From Chaetoderma sp. LZ-2023a (lineage: Eukaryota > Mollusca > Caudofoveata > Chaetodermatida > Chaetodermatidae), in the NCBI GenBank assembly GCA_034401795.1, contig CM067372.1:38177494-38241493 (forward strand): a stretch of DNA of 64,000 nucleotides. The letters run 5' to 3'. This document shows positions 11,310 to 61,229 of this stretch, piece after piece; positions within the stretch are counted from its first letter, which is position 1, and every line of letters starts with the position of its first letter. The notes under the pieces are model-generated. The model saw only the letters and a program-made list of their open reading frames with translations, was not told the origin of the DNA and made no database searches. The position numbers were made by a program, and so were the translations under genes.

Positions 11310-11725
11310 TAAATCCTCTCGTTCTTATTTATCTTTGCTCTGGTAATTTTGCTAAGAGGAAACTTTTATTTTTTTGCAATTAATCTATCGAACAGGTACA
11401 TATTTATTTTCTGCTTGTTTATGGAAATTAAAGGTCATTAATGGTGACGCCAATGTCCTTCGCTACAATATGCGATGTGCTAGCATCTGTCTAGTATTAG
11501 AACGTTAAATGAAATTTGTGTTTTATGACGTCATTCGCCCTGCCGACATTTTTCGGAAGCAGCCATTTTTATATGAATTTTAGCGGCGCTTTAGTTTTAG
11601 TACTTTTACTGCTTTATTACCTTCCAAGTTAGTAGTTTAGCCTGCTACTGTGCGATCAACGGAATCTTAATGTAATTATAGAAACACATCTATCAACACC
11701 TCAGGGCTAAATTAACTGATTGAAC
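11310..11725 (+). promoter_or_regulatory. probable PP2A C promoter and 5' leader
   Basis: About 415 bp between the truncated LINE and the start codon. A perfect palindromic CRE, TGACGTCA, is at 11526-11533. An ETS-like core CGGAAG (11554-11559) runs into GCAGCCATTTT (11559-11569), which fits the YY1 consensus. No TATA box is well placed. CRE-controlled PP2A C promoters are known from vertebrates, so the arrangement is plausible. The transcription start is not visible in sequence and is probably 50-150 bp downstream of these sites. The start context AACATGG has A at -3 and G at +4. Confidence 0.6.
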
Positions 11726-48396
<36,671 letters not shown>

Positions 48397-49018
48397 ATTT
48401 CTTACATCCTCCACACACTCCTAGACTGTATCTCTTTGCTCAGTGTCACCTCTATTGTCACACCATATTACTGTGCATTGTACCACACTGCTTCTGTCAA
48501 AATTCTCATTCAACCCATGGACTGCGAGAAATACTGCGGTTGCATTCAGTTTCCTACTGCATCATTTATCAGGTCTCGATGCTGAAAATGGTGTACAGCT
48601 TTACGCATCGTTGAAATATACACCAGTCTATGTTCCAGTAGTTAGTATAGATTTGGACTTGTTTTTTAAGAGTTACTAAAACATTAAATGTTTAATAATA
48701 ATAATAATAATAATAATAATTGATTTTCGTTTAAATTATTTCACTCATACATGCATTATATAAGTATGACACAGTATGTTTATTTGCATAAAGTCCTTAT
48801 TTATTTATTATGTAATTACCATTACAGTGTTAATTCAAGTCTGATATCTGATATAAAATCTTTGCTATGTACACGCACCATTAATATATATGTATGTATG
48901 TTCACACAGCATATAAGTGCTGCTGTTCTGGTGTTTATAATAAAAGGATATATGTACTTCACTGAGTATAATGCACATGCTAATTTGAACATTAATGACA
49001 TACTTGGATATATTGTAT
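48397..49018 (+). other. probable PP2A C 3' UTR and flank
   Basis: No coding sequence. An (AAT)n run is at about 48690-48720, ATTAAA at about 48681 and AATAAA at 48939-48944. Either hexamer could direct polyadenylation; the true end of the transcript cannot be read from the sequence. Confidence 0.45.
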
Positions 49019-49022
49019 TTAA

Positions 49023-49248
49023 CCCTTTCATGGCAAAAATTACCTCTGCAGCGCTCTTGATGAATGTCCATTTGCAGGCCAAGAAAATTGTATATTTTGA
49101 AAAATTACGACTAATGACTGGCTCGGTAAGAGCCAGTCATTCTAGTGATAAATTTGTTTAAATAGTGTTCTCTTGCCTTGTAAACATTTGGACATTCGAA
49201 AAAGCCGATATTTAGATTTTCTTGATGATAAATTAAGTGATTAAAGGG
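49023..49248. mobile_element. MITE family A copy with intact TTAA ends
   Basis: 226 bp, TTAA at 49019-49022 and 49249-49252, CCCTTTCATGG at the left and TTAAAGGG at the right. The centre is the near-perfect palindrome AATGACTGGCTCGGTAAGAG followed by CCAGTCATT. The arms TGTCCATTTGCAGGCCAAGA and its inverse also pair. Confidence 0.85.
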
Positions 49249-49252
49249 TTAA

Positions 49253-49596
49253 GTGGCATGAGTTTGATGCTATGTGCAGATTTTCTTATGTGTATAAAAT
49301 GACATTCACTCAATATATAACCATCATCAGGTTATTGTTATCAAATTAGATTCAGAATTCATATAATTTCTCTTATGTAATGCCCGTCATTCTTGCTTTC
49401 TGTAGGCCAACTATAGGCCTACCTACATATAATACACAACGAATACAAGTACAGTCTTTAAGTCAACTAGAGTCCCTTTATCAAAAATCATTATACTTAC
49501 CAAAGAACTTGCACAATCATATTTTATATCAACCTGTCTAGTTAATAGTTATAATTAACCACCTCAGCGTACTACTACTACTACTGCTGCTGCTAC

Positions 49597-49644
<48 letters not shown>

Positions 49645-50176
49645 GCACAGTAATTGGCTGTAACTAAGGATGAATGAATGTTTGAATGATAGTAGATTAG
49701 CTTAAAGGTTTCAAAAGGCCTTTATTCTAACCTTGTGCCCGAATGATGGCATCTGTTGTGTTTGCCATTCTGAATGTTATTAGAATGATGTTTTTGTCCT
49801 CGTCACCACACAGTTCACATGTATAGATTAATGAAGCTCATCATCGGTAGCATTGCTAGATGTTACTGTATGTTGTACATGTGTAAGTAATCTTTTTAGG
49901 GTGGGATTATAATAATAGAAATCATAACGTAATATAACAATTTCTTGTAACCTTTGCCTAATCGATATGCTTTTGTGGCGAGTAAATATACCTATTTACA
50001 GATATGGAAAATGTTTTTGAAAACTTTTTGCTTGTAGGAAATGGCTCTTAAAGAGTCATATATAGATATCTAATTATCGGTGAACAGGTTTCAAAATTAC
50101 ATTTTTCTTTTCCTATATATAAAATGATGTTTAAACATGTAATGATGAGTCTACTTCATTAGCATTTATGGTTATA
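49253..50176. other. 3' flank with a CTA-type microsatellite
   Basis: AT-rich flank. A (CTA)n/(CTG)n microsatellite at about 49569-49642 is the only structured feature. Confidence 0.6.
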
Positions 50177-50180
50177 TTAA

Positions 50181-50402
50181 CACTTACACTCAAGTCAGCC
50201 AAAAAGGCTTCAGAAGTAATGTTGAGAAATGTCCATTTGCAGGCCACGAGTAGGCTGTTTTGAAAATCTACAACTGGAATGATTGGCTCAGTAACTGAGC
50301 CAGTCATTCCAGTGGTAAGGCTACAAACATACCCTTCTCACGGTTTGCAAATGGACATTTTCTATGAGAAAACGGAAGATTTCTCTTGAATAAATTTCAG
50401 GG
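50181..50402. mobile_element. MITE family A copy
   Basis: TTAA at 50177-50180 and 50403-50406. The centre CTGGAATGATTGGCTCAGTA is followed by the inverse ACTGAGCCAGTCATTCCAGT. The arms TGTCCATTTGCAGGCCACGA and GGTTTGCAAATGGACATTTT are inverted. Confidence 0.8.
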
Positions 50403-50463
50403 TTAATGGCTACCTGGTATCACATTAATGTTACCTCTGTAATGTTTAAATCTGGTCAAGAGA

Positions 50464-50628
50464 ATTAAAATATATGCTCTTTCAATGTTCATTTGCATTA
50501 AAATATCTGCTCTTTCAATGTCCATTTGCATTAAAATATCTGCTCTTTCAATGTCCATTTGCATTAAAATATCTGCTCTTTCAATGTCTATTTGCATTAA
50601 AATATCTGCTCTTTCAATGTCCATTTGC
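50464..50628 (+). repeat. 33-bp tandem repeat, 5 units
   Basis: Five exact-length units containing CTCTTTCAATGTCCATTTGC. The unit end is the arm sequence of MITE family A. The array sits at the left arm of another family A copy (about 50600-50790), so it arose by amplification of part of a MITE arm. Confidence 0.92.
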
Positions 50629-50800
50629 AGGCCAAGAATAGACTATATTTTGAAAATTTACCACAGGAATGACATGCTTGGTTATCAGGCCAGGTAGTCT
50701 AGTGGTATATTTTCAAAAATAGTCTGATCTGCAAGTGAACTTTGCACAGGACTATTGCAGCCATAAGCCTATTTTGGCTGGCTTTACCATTACAGGATGA
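50629..50800. repeat. MITE family A copy with amplified left arm
   Basis: AGGCCAAGAATAGACTATAT and AAAATTTACCACAGGAATGA, then GGTAGTCTAGTGGTATATTT and CAAAAATAGTCTGATCTGCA in inverted order. The ends are indistinct. Confidence 0.65.
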
Positions 50801-51972
50801 GTTGTTACAGCAGTAGGTATATATCAGAAGAGCTGCATTACATTTTGACCGGAATCTTTGTGTCATAGGCAGCAACAGCTTGCAGCCAGCTACATTGTGT
50901 TTTCTTTATATGAACACCATTTGTCAGATGAAATGGATATGAAATTTAGTAATATGACTTGAATGGTCTGAAAAATAGCATGTTGAAATTTGAACAGCAC
51001 TTGAAAGTTTTAATTATATTTCAATTTGTATATGTGTACCTGGCCTACTAACACTAATAACCATAATAATATTTAGTAAACCTGTTATAACATAATATAT
51101 ATACTGGTTACTATTTGCAGGAGTGAACTAGATGTATATAAATTTACGAAAATATATTATGTATAATAATAATAACAACAAATATTAACGGTAACTCACT
51201 GTTGACATTTATACTTAGGTAATAATACTAGCACTGATAAATGTATTTAAAAATGAAATATTCTTAAAGAAAATATATACCGTTATTTTGTAGAAAGCGT
51301 CCCCCGTTGTCATGCAGAATATTATTGTTATTATTATTTCTATTAAAGGTGCCCATATTTACGTAGCAGACTATTTATGTCATTTACCTTAATGAATTTC
51401 AAGTCAATTCATGTATCATTATAATTTTAATCAGCCACGAACTGAATGACTACTCTGTATAGACATTTTCACCACGAGAAACAACCGAGTGGAATTTGCA
51501 GTTGTCATTTTTAAAATTGTGCACAATATTTGGAAAATGGAGACTGAAAGATGCCTACCTGAAACAACTGTAAGCAAATGTTATCAATAATTGTCATTTG
51601 ATTTTATGGTCGACAAGGGATATTAGGATCCATCTATATGTGAATTTTGGCATCTGCCTTGAAAAGCCTTGAATTGGACAGGTACTCGAAAATTGAATTA
51701 ATGTTGAAACTAACATCTTCATCTGTTTGTGGCTATTGTTTATCATTCAAAATGCAATCAACCTCTTCTCAGAGCATCTAATTTCCTATATTGGCTGTTT
51801 AGACATTAATGGCTGTATGATTCACATTAGTCGTCACTGCAGGCTACATGTAATTTTGTGGCTTCACTAAGCTGTCTATAGAACCCTGTATAGGTCATTA
51901 AAACTGTAGGATGTTTCCAAGTGATAGTGGTTCATTAAGCCAGATGGTGCAGTCGGTCATAATAAAAACACC
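50801..51972. other. AT-rich flank, nothing recognised
   Basis: Low-complexity AT-rich DNA with short ATA/AAT runs and no ORF, repeat end or RNA gene that I can support. Confidence 0.5.
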
Positions 51973-52160
51973 AAGGCGCGGTGGGCGAGTGGTTTAGGGA
52001 CTTGAGCTCGTAAATCTAGGTTTGTAGGTTCGTCTCCCCACCAGTCCACCACGCTGTGTCTTGGAGCAGGTCACTTAACTCGATGCTGCTCCAGTCAGTA
52101 TGTTGTAAATTGATTTTAACGTTAAAATTTCGGTGTCGATTTTAAGACGGCTATAAAGGA
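51973..52160 (+). mobile_element. tRNA-derived SINE
   Basis: The head reads like a tRNA gene: AGGCGCGGTGGGCGAGTGG with an A-box-like TGGGCGAGTGG (51982-51992), then a B-box-like GGTTCGTCTCC (52027-52037) and a pairing CCACC. The body continues with TGTCTTGGAGCAGGTCACTT, a segment shared by many invertebrate SINEs. It does not fold as a proper tRNA, so it is a SINE and not a tRNA gene. The 3' end merges with a MITE family B relic at about 52165. Confidence 0.7.
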
Positions 52161-52494
52161 AAGCTGTTCAATATTTTGAAAATAATTTGACTGGGATAAC
52201 TTCCGCTGAAAATTAACATAACTAGTAAATGTGTATGACAATTCATTCCCTTCCTATATTACCTATCCTCATATGGATATTGTGACTAAATTAATCTTGC
52301 ATAATATTTTAGTAGTCTCTGATCACTTTGATGCACTGTTTGTGTCAGTTAACCATGGACCTTTCCAGAGTATTGACGTCATAATCAGTGAAGCGACGTG
52401 TAGGATGACGTCATAATCATTACGTTAAAAATGATTCTATACTGACCATTTTTAACTATTAATAGTCTGATACATAAGAATTGTATGTCTACTA

Positions 52495-52620
52495 TTTAAT
52501 AAACATGCTGTTGAATATTTTGATACTAATTTACCTGGGCGCTGTTGCTGCCATAGGCAGCAATAGCACCCAGTCAAATTAGTTTCAAAATATTCAACAG
52601 CTTACCTGTATAGTTTTCTG
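52495..52620. repeat. MITE family B hairpin core
   Basis: GCTGTTGAATATTTTGATAC and ATTTACCTGGGCGCTGTTGCTG (partly quoted) are followed by the inverse GCAATAGCACCCAGTCAAAT and TTTCAAAATATTCAACAGC. Each arm is about 50 bases, nearly perfect, with a small CCATA loop. The TTAA ends are not evident. Confidence 0.75.
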
Positions 52621-53479
52621 GAAATTGAGAGTTCAGAGATCGATTGATCCCGACATAAGCGAGGTGTGGTTAGAGATGGGCGGGGCATAGCTTAAAAATG
52701 AAAAGGTCCGTTATGTGTTAATAAAATACTATAGTTTGCTGCTTCTGTATATTTACTATCATCTGGTAGACCGACAATTTACCTGTATTCCTGCTCACCA
52801 AACAGACAGCTATCTTTTGTAGTTTTATACGCTACCTTACATGGGGCCTACTTTAGTTTATCTAGTATTTCTGTTGTAAGTTCCAATTTTAACCGTATGT
52901 TGTTAATAGTGGATGAAAGCAGAAGAGGGGTTAACACAGAAATGTATTTTCAAAATAATCTGTATTATAATTATTATGATATTGTGTTAAGTTGTTGCCT
53001 AAATACATGTGATTGTACAATTCCCATTTAGCATGTTATGTGTTCCTTCATAGTGCTAGTGTTTGCAGGTAGTTAAGATTAAAACTTGATCAAGTCTATA
53101 GTAATGGAGGCGTGTGAGGATGAAGTGAGACAGGTATTTGTGTTTCCGACGATGGTCAACGATTCGTTTTGATTTTAACCATTTGCTTTGGCTCATATTT
53201 CAGGATTAGTTAAGGGAAAGGATCAGGGAACTAACATGTGCTCTTGAATGATGGCTTTATATAATAATCAACCTATAGCCACCAGTGAAATACAGATATA
53301 AAACAGAATAATTAGAAAAAAAGCAGCTAAATACCATTTATGGCATTCTGGCAGGAACCAATTAGTGACGAAGTTGAACCCATGCTGTAGTGTATGCTGA
53401 GAGAATAAATAGCCGTTATAGCCGGTCATATAAGCTCAGTTATATTCGCGCTTAGCTGATTATCCACTGAGTCCTACAC

Positions 53480-53640
53480 GTAAAATAGTGTGTAGTTTTA
53501 AAACAATTTGACTGAAAGCCATTGTTTCCAGTCACACGAATGTCAAAATATTCAGTAGGCATCATATTGCGACCTTGGAAACCAGCAGTGTATTTTGAAA
53601 TTATTTTGACTGAAACTTGGTGCTTCCACCAGAAAAAGTA
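53480..53640. repeat. MITE family B relic
   Basis: AACAATTTGACTGAAAGCCA, then GTCAAAATATTCAGTAGGC, then GTATTTTGAAATTATTTTGA in family B order, diverged and without clear ends. Confidence 0.5.
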
Positions 53641-56600
53641 ACTCAAATATATCCTTTCAAAAGAATTAGCAGTAGCGAGTTAATCACTCTACATAGGCGC
53701 CTATAGAGAATACTATTCATACCGCTTAAAAAACTATATTCAGGTGTGCTTTCGTTATATTCAGGTAGGCCTATGCTGTATACCTGCACACAGTTGACAC
53801 ACGATTGAGTGAAAAGCACCAACCTGGTCTCTAATCGGCTTCCAGTTAAGCGCTCCTAGATTTGATAAATTAATTTGCGCAAATAATCCCAATTCATTTC
53901 CATTTTTACTGATAGTAGTTTATTTAATATTGTATGAAATTACCAATGAACATCATTTGTTATTTCCATTTTCCATTCCTATAAACATATGGTAGCCTAA
54001 TTTGGATAAATAATTGAAATCTAGATGCTACGTATATGGAGGCAAATGGTTGAGTGGAAAGTTGTTATATTTTTGGCTCACTTAGCCAGAATGGCCAAGT
54101 GAGCTTATGCCATGGCGACCGACCATCCATCCCTTGCCCATTTGTCTGTCCATCAAGCTTTTCTTTAAACAATTCTGGAATCCCCCCCCCCCCCTTCAAT
54201 CGAATGGATTGGGATCATGTGATACCCTGATGGCAAACATCCATTGATAAGTATTCCAAATTGTCCTTAGTTGTTGGTTCATATTCATACCGGCACGTGT
54301 GCATTAATTCATGCTGTAATATTCTTGACAAGTTAACTGGTCTGCAAAATTCATATGCAAGTCATTGAACAACACAGTCAGCACTAGGTATGCCCCATTT
54401 CCCTTAATCATTTCAGGTATACGGGTGCGAATATAGGTTTGTTTCTTGACATACTCTATAGTGTTGTACACCTATTTGTATTCTCTGCCCTTCATCTACC
54501 GCAACTAGTGAAATTTCCACAAAAATGTTCCACCTGAGCTCCGTTGCATTAAAGCAGAAACGGAAATGGGTAAAATCACACCAAATGATGCTTTTATATA
54601 ATTTTGATGAAATAAAATATATTTGCATATTTTTGAATTCATAAAAAGTAGATATCACCACGGAAGGGTATTTTCTTCCATTTCCCATGAGAACATGTGA
54701 GAAATATAATCGCTTGAAATTAGTGGCTTAATCTGACCTAATGTCGCTCTTCATAACTTTATTAGATGCCAGTTTTGTCTATTAGATTCATCTATTGTGA
54801 AAACATTACGTGTTCTGAATCCATGTGGGTAACGATTCATGCGATGGCATCATACTGTAATTTTATGGGGTTTCAAGTCTTCATTTAACAGTGATAGACT
54901 CCGCAAAGAAATTTCAAATTCTTTTTATTTTATGAAATATGAAAACTTATTTTAAACATTTTACTTGAAATCTAATTCTCTTTTATGATCTTTAAGCACC
55001 AACTGATTTCTTTCACACCAAAATCAATATGATGCATTTGCAATATGTCTGAGAGTGGGCAAAAATACATGAAATCTCCAGAACATAGCTAAGCCATTTT
55101 CGGTAGCATTGTCTAGCTTCATTTTACTCTTTAGATTCATTGTGTAAGTTTGTCATGAGGACTAAGGTACATATCCCTTGTGTCAAAAGCAATATGGTGA
55201 GAGTATAAGTGATGAGGATGTATTAGTAATGCGTATTATTCTGAATCCCGTCTTTACCACTGAATTCAGCACCTCTTGACTGATCAGGCTCCATGTGTTT
55301 GAGTTCATAGTACTCTTTGTTTGACTATGAAATACGCTTGTGGAATTCACTCAATACTTCAGCTAACAGTTGGTTTACATATCCGCAGCATACTCTGTGT
55401 CCCAACTTTAGTAATTGTAATGTTCATACTTCATTCATGCCATTAAGAATGGCAACAGCACCCGAAAGCGAATATAAATAATGATGGTTTAGAGAAATTG
55501 TCTAAAAATATAGTAAGCGGATTTCACAAAGCATATTTGCTTACGCTAGAGATTTGCTCAACTGAGCAAATATTTTTTTATGCTTTAAGTGGCTTTTCGA
55601 ATGAAAGTCACATTTTGATTGGTAAAATATTAACCACAGATGTGTGAATCGGAGCCTACCATCTCAATGATATTTGTCCAACTTTTTAAGGGAGGTAATT
55701 CAACCAAAATCAATGTTTTCATTTAAATTTTTAGCTTAAATTTACTAGGTTTCTAATATTTAGAAACAGACCATACATATTTAAAGGAACATGGCCCTCC
55801 AGTTCTTATTAGAGGTAAAAAAAAGTATTTTGTGTATAGTCCTATAAGAAAAAAATCACTTAGCAGCTTGTCCCATAATGAATCACAGGCTTTGGTATAT
55901 GGCCTTTATACGGTAGGGCCAATTTGTATTATTTTGTGTTTACCTTTTGACTGCCTTGTTAACACATTGTTGTTTGTTGTTCAAAACAACCTGTTATGAT
56001 GGGCAGATAAAGAACATTCATATACCTAGCATCCTCACATAAGTCAGTAAAATCAACAGCTTTAATCTTTGTCAAATCTAAGGGGCTATTTAGGTCTTTA
56101 AATACCATTTTCATGAATAAAACTATTCACGTTACATGCTTATTGATGAAAGTTGTGGTTTGTGGTTCAATTCATCGCTAAGAAATTTGCTAACTTTTCT
56201 AAGCAATCTAAGAGCTGGCTTAGAAAAGTTAGCAAATTTCTAGGAATTCTAAGCAATTTTCTTTGAAGAATCCTAACCAAATGTTTTATGAAATCCTCTT
56301 AGGCTGTATGAGCAGATTTCTAAGCTATGAAATCCACCCCAGGCTGAGAGTGAAGAACTATCTGGAAGGGGATTTTAGTTGAGCTTGAGTTTTGGCTACC
56401 AGGATCATCACTGATGAAAAATCTTTGGTACAATACCGAGACACCTCTTGTGTTTACCAAATATGGTCATGTTATTGTCAGTGGGTCAACACACAACTTT
56501 AGCTTTATAAACTTGTCATAGTATCTCATTTATGCCATTTTAGCCTCAATATCTGTTAATATTTCTGACAGAGATAGAGCCACAGGATAATTTGAAACCA

Positions 56601-57065
56601 TAATAGTTATTCAATTGTATAACATTATTGTGCTCAGAAATAATAGACAGAGGAAAAATGTTGTGGATATGTTGATATAAGGTAGTTTGTTGCAACTTTA
56701 AAATCTGTTTGCTGACCCACCGACTGCCTTTAACAGGTGACTGGGCAGCATGAATTGACCAAATATGAACATTGGTGATGGTTTTCTAGCAATTCGTCAA
56801 TGAATAAGTACATCATAGACCGGGGATAGCGGCATACTTCACCATTGGAAAGGACTAGAGACACTGGGGAGCCTACAAGATAGTGACCATCTGTAATGTG
56901 TGTAACAAACACATAGTTCATGCTGATGGTAAGAAAAATATTGTCCGAGCTCATTGGCTTTTACAGTGATGTGACTTGGAATGCATGCAATCTTGGTGTG
57001 CGTCTCAACATGAAAACGATCACTATGACAGTTGCATTCCATTATCTCCAGCATTATGATCCATA
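53641..57065. other. 3' intergenic region, few features
   Basis: AT-rich, no credible ORF. A GGCTCACTT..AAGTGAGCT inverted pair at about 54072-54104 looks like a repeat end, and a 13-15 C run lies at about 54182-54196. Sequence between GGATTTCAC at about 55518 and the inverted TGAAATCC at about 56322 may be an old non-autonomous element. Confidence 0.45.
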
Positions 57066-60000
57066 TCATCAGGCAAACCATCTCGCAGACAGGACCAGAT
57101 GAACTGTATCCCTAACAACATCTCGGGCAAACCATCTCGCAGATAGAGGGACAGATGAACTGTATCCCTAACATCATCTCAGGCAAACCATCTCGCAGAC
57201 AGAGGGCCAGATGAACTGCATGCCTAGTATCATCTCAGGCAAGCCATCTCGCAGACAGAGGGCCAGATGAACTGCATGCCTAGTATCATCTCAGGCAAAC
57301 CATCTCGCAGACAGAGGGCCAGATGAACTGCATCCCTAGCATCATTTCATCAGACAAACCATCTCACAGACAGAGGGCCAGATGAACTGCATCCCTAGCA
57401 TCATTTCATCAGACAAACCATCTCACAGACAGAGGGCCAGATGAACTGCATCCCTAGCATCATTTCATCAGACAAACCATCTCACAGGTAGATGGCCAGA
57501 TGAACTGCATCCCTAGCATCATTTCATCAGGCAAACCATCTCGCAGACAGAGGGCCAGATGAACTGCATCCCTAACATCATTTATCAGGCAAACCATCTC
57601 GTAGACAGAGGGCCAGATGAACTGCATCCCTAGCATCATTTCATCAGGCAAACCATCTCACAGACAGAGGGCCAGATGAACTGCATCCCTAGCATCATTT
57701 CATCAGGCAAACCATCTCACAGGTAGATGGCCAGATGAACTGCATCCCTAGCATCATTTCATCAGGCAAACCATCTCGCAGACAGAGGGCCAGATGAACT
57801 GCATCCCTAGCATCATTTCATCAGACAAACCATCTCGCAGACAGAGGGCCAGATGAACTGCATCCCTAGCATCATTTCATCAGACAAACCATCTCACAGA
57901 CAGAGGGCCAGATGAACTGCATCCCTAGCATCATTTCATCAGGCAAACCATCTCGTAGACAGATGGCCAGATGAACTGCATCCCTAGCATCATTTCATCA
58001 GGCAAACCATCTCGCAGACAGAGGGACAGATGAACTGCATCCCTACCATCTCATCAGGCAAATCATCTCACAGGCTAAGGAATATATGAACTGCATCCCT
58101 ACCGTCATCTCATCAGGCAAACCATCTCGTAGACAGAGGGCCAGATGAACTGCATCCCTACCATCTCATCAGGCAAACCATCTCGTAGACAGAGGGCCAG
58201 ATGAACTGCATCCCTAGCATCATGTCATCAGGCAAACCATCTTGCAGACAGAGGGCCAGATGAACTGCATCCCTAGCATCATTTCATCAGGCAAACCATC
58301 TCGTAGACAGAGGGCCAGATGAACTGCATCCCTAGCATCATTTCATCAGGCAAACCATCTCGCAGACAGAGGGCCAGATGAACTGCATCCCTACCATCTC
58401 ATCAGGCAAACCATCTCACAGACAGAGGGCTAAATGAACTGCATCCCTAGCATCATTTCATCAGGCAAACCATCTCACAGACAGAGGGCTGAATGAACTG
58501 CATCCCTAGCATCATTTCATCAGGCAAACCATCTCACAGACAGAGGGCTAAATGAACTGCATCCCTAGCATCATTTCATCAGACAAACCATCTCACAGAC
58601 AGAGGGCTAAATGAACTGCATCCCTAGCATCATTTCATCAGACAAACCATCTCACAGACAGAGGGCCAGATGAACTGCATCCCTACCATCTCATCAGGCA
58701 AACCATCTCACAGACAGAGGGCTAAATGAACTGCATCCCTAGCATCATTTCATCAGGCAAACCATCTCACAGACAGAGGGCCAGATGAACTGCATCCCTA
58801 GCATCATTTCATCAGGCAAACCATCTCTCAGACAGAGGGCCAGATGAACTGCATCCCTAGCATCATTTCATCAGACAAACCATCTCGTAGACAGAGGGCC
58901 AGATGAACTGCATCCCTAGCATCATTTCATCAGACAAACCATCTCGTAGACAGAGGGCCAGATGAACTGCATCCATAGCATCATTTCATCAGACAAACCA
59001 TCTCGTAGACAGAGGGCCAGATGAACTGCATCCCTAGCATCATTTCATCAGACAAACCATCTCGCAGACAGAGGGCCAGATGAACTACATCCCTAGCATC
59101 ATTTCATCAGACAAACCATCTCGCAGACAGAGGGCTAAATGAACTGCATCCCTAGCATCATTTCATCAGACAAACCATCTCGCAGACAGAGGGCCAGATG
59201 AACTACATCCCTAGCATCATTTCATCAGACAAACCATCTCGCAGACAGAGGGCTAAATGAACTACATCCCTAGCATCATTTCATCAGACAAACCATCTCA
59301 CAGACAGAGGGCCTGATGAACTGCATTCCTAGCATCATCTCTGGCAAACCATCTCGCAGACAGAGGGCTGAATGAACTGCATCCCTAGCATCATTTCATC
59401 AGACAAACCATCTCACAGACAGAGGGCCTGATGAACTGCATTCCTAGCATCATCTCAGGCAAACCATCTCGCAGACAGAGGGCTGAATGAACTGCATCCC
59501 TAGCATCATTTCATCAGGCAAACCATCTCGCAGACAGAGGGCTGAATGAACTGCATCCCTAGCATCATTTCATCAGACAAACCATCTCGTAGACAGAGGG
59601 CCAGATGAACTGCATCCCTAGCATCATTTCATCAGACAAACCATCTCGTAGACAGAGGGCCAGATGAACTGCATCCCTAGCATCATTTCATCAGACAAAC
59701 CATCTCGTAGACAGAGGGCCAGATGAACTGCATCCCTAGCATCATTTCATCAGACAAACCATCTCGCAGACAGAGGGCCAGATGAACTACATCCCTAGCA
59801 TCATTTCATCAGACAAACCATCTCACAGACAGAGGGCTAAATGAACTGCATCCCTAGCATCATTTCATCAGACAAACCATCTCGCAGACAGAGGGCCAGA
59901 TGAACTACATCCCTAGCATCATTTCATCAGACAAACCATCTCGCAGACAGAGGGCTAAATGAACTACATCCCTAGCATCATTTCATCAGACAAACCATCT

Positions 60001-61229
60001 CACAGACAGAGGGCCAGATGAACTGCATCCCTAGCATCATTTCATCAGACAAACCATCTCACAGACAGAGGGCCAGATGAACTGCATCCCTAACATTATC
60101 TCAGGGAAGCCATCTCACAGACAGAGGGCCTGATGAACTGCATTCCTAGCATCATCTCAGGCAAACCATCTCGCAGACAGAGGGCTGAATGAACTGCATT
60201 CCTAGCATCATCTCAGGCAAACCATCTCACAGACAGAGGGCTGAATGAACTGCATTCCTAGCATCATCTCAGGCAAACCATCTCGCAGACAGAGGGCTGA
60301 ATGAACTGCATTCCTAGCATCATCTCAGGCAAACCATCTCGCAGACAGAGGGCTGAATGAACTGCATTCCTAGCATCATCTCAGGCAAACCATCTCGCAG
60401 ACAGAGGGCTGAATGAACTGCATTCCTAGCATCATCTCAGGCAAACCATCTCACAGACAGAGGGCTAGATGAACTGCATCCCTAACATTATCTCAGGGAA
60501 GCCATCTCACAGATAGAGGGCCTGATGAACTGCATTCCTAGCATCATCTCAGGCAAACCATCTCGCAGACAGAGGGCTGAATGAACTGCATCCCTAGCAT
60601 CATTTCATCAGACAAACCATCTCACAGACAGAGGGCTGAATGAACTGCATTCCTAGCATCATCTCAGGCAAACCATCTCACAGACAGAGGGCCTGATGAA
60701 CTGCATTCCTAGCATCATCTCAGGCAAACCATCTTGCAGACAGAGGGCCAGATGAACTGCATTCCTAGCATCATCTCAGGCAAACCATCTCGCAGACAGA
60801 GGGCCAGATGAACTGCATTCCTAGCATCATCTCAGGCAAACCATCTTGCAGACAGAGGGCCAGATGAACTGCATTCCTAGCATCATCTCAGGCAAACCAT
60901 CTTGCAGACAGAGGGCCAGATGAACTGCATTCCTAGCATCATCTCAGGCAAACCATCTCACAGACAGAGGGCCTGATGAACTGCATCCCTAGCATCATTT
61001 CATCAGACAAACCATCTCGCAGACAGAGGGCTGAATGAACTGCATCCCTAGCATCATTTCATCAGAAAAACCATCTCGCAGACAGAGGGCCAGATGAACT
61101 GCATCCCTAACATTATCTCAGGGAAGCCATCTCGCAGACAGAGGGCCGGATGAACTGCATCCCTAGCATCATTTCATCAGACAAACCATCTCGCAGACAG
61201 AGGGCTAGATGAACTACATCCCTAACAAC
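57066..61229 (+). repeat. 56-59-bp minisatellite, about 70 units
   Basis: Unit such as CATCTCGCAGACAGAGGGCC, then AGATGAACTGCATCCCTAGC, then ATCATTTCATCAGACAAAC (59 bases). A 56-base form ends in ATCATCTCAGGCAAAC. The 59-base form dominates up to about 60060 and the 56-base form clusters at 60100-60960. A block of eight units at 58881-59350 recurs at 59583-60050, 702 bases away (12 units). Unit length is not kept at a multiple of three, so it is not coding. Confidence 0.96.

Noticed and set aside
48822-49161. ORFs over the MITE at 49023-49248
   Set aside because: They read through the hairpin of a non-coding element on both strands; they arise from the palindrome.
51973-52045. tRNA gene
   Set aside because: A and B boxes are present but the cloverleaf does not close and a SINE body follows.
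57460-57651. Minus-strand ORF inside the 56-59-bp repeat
   Set aside because: Unit lengths are not multiples of three and the frame is open only by chance across a few units.
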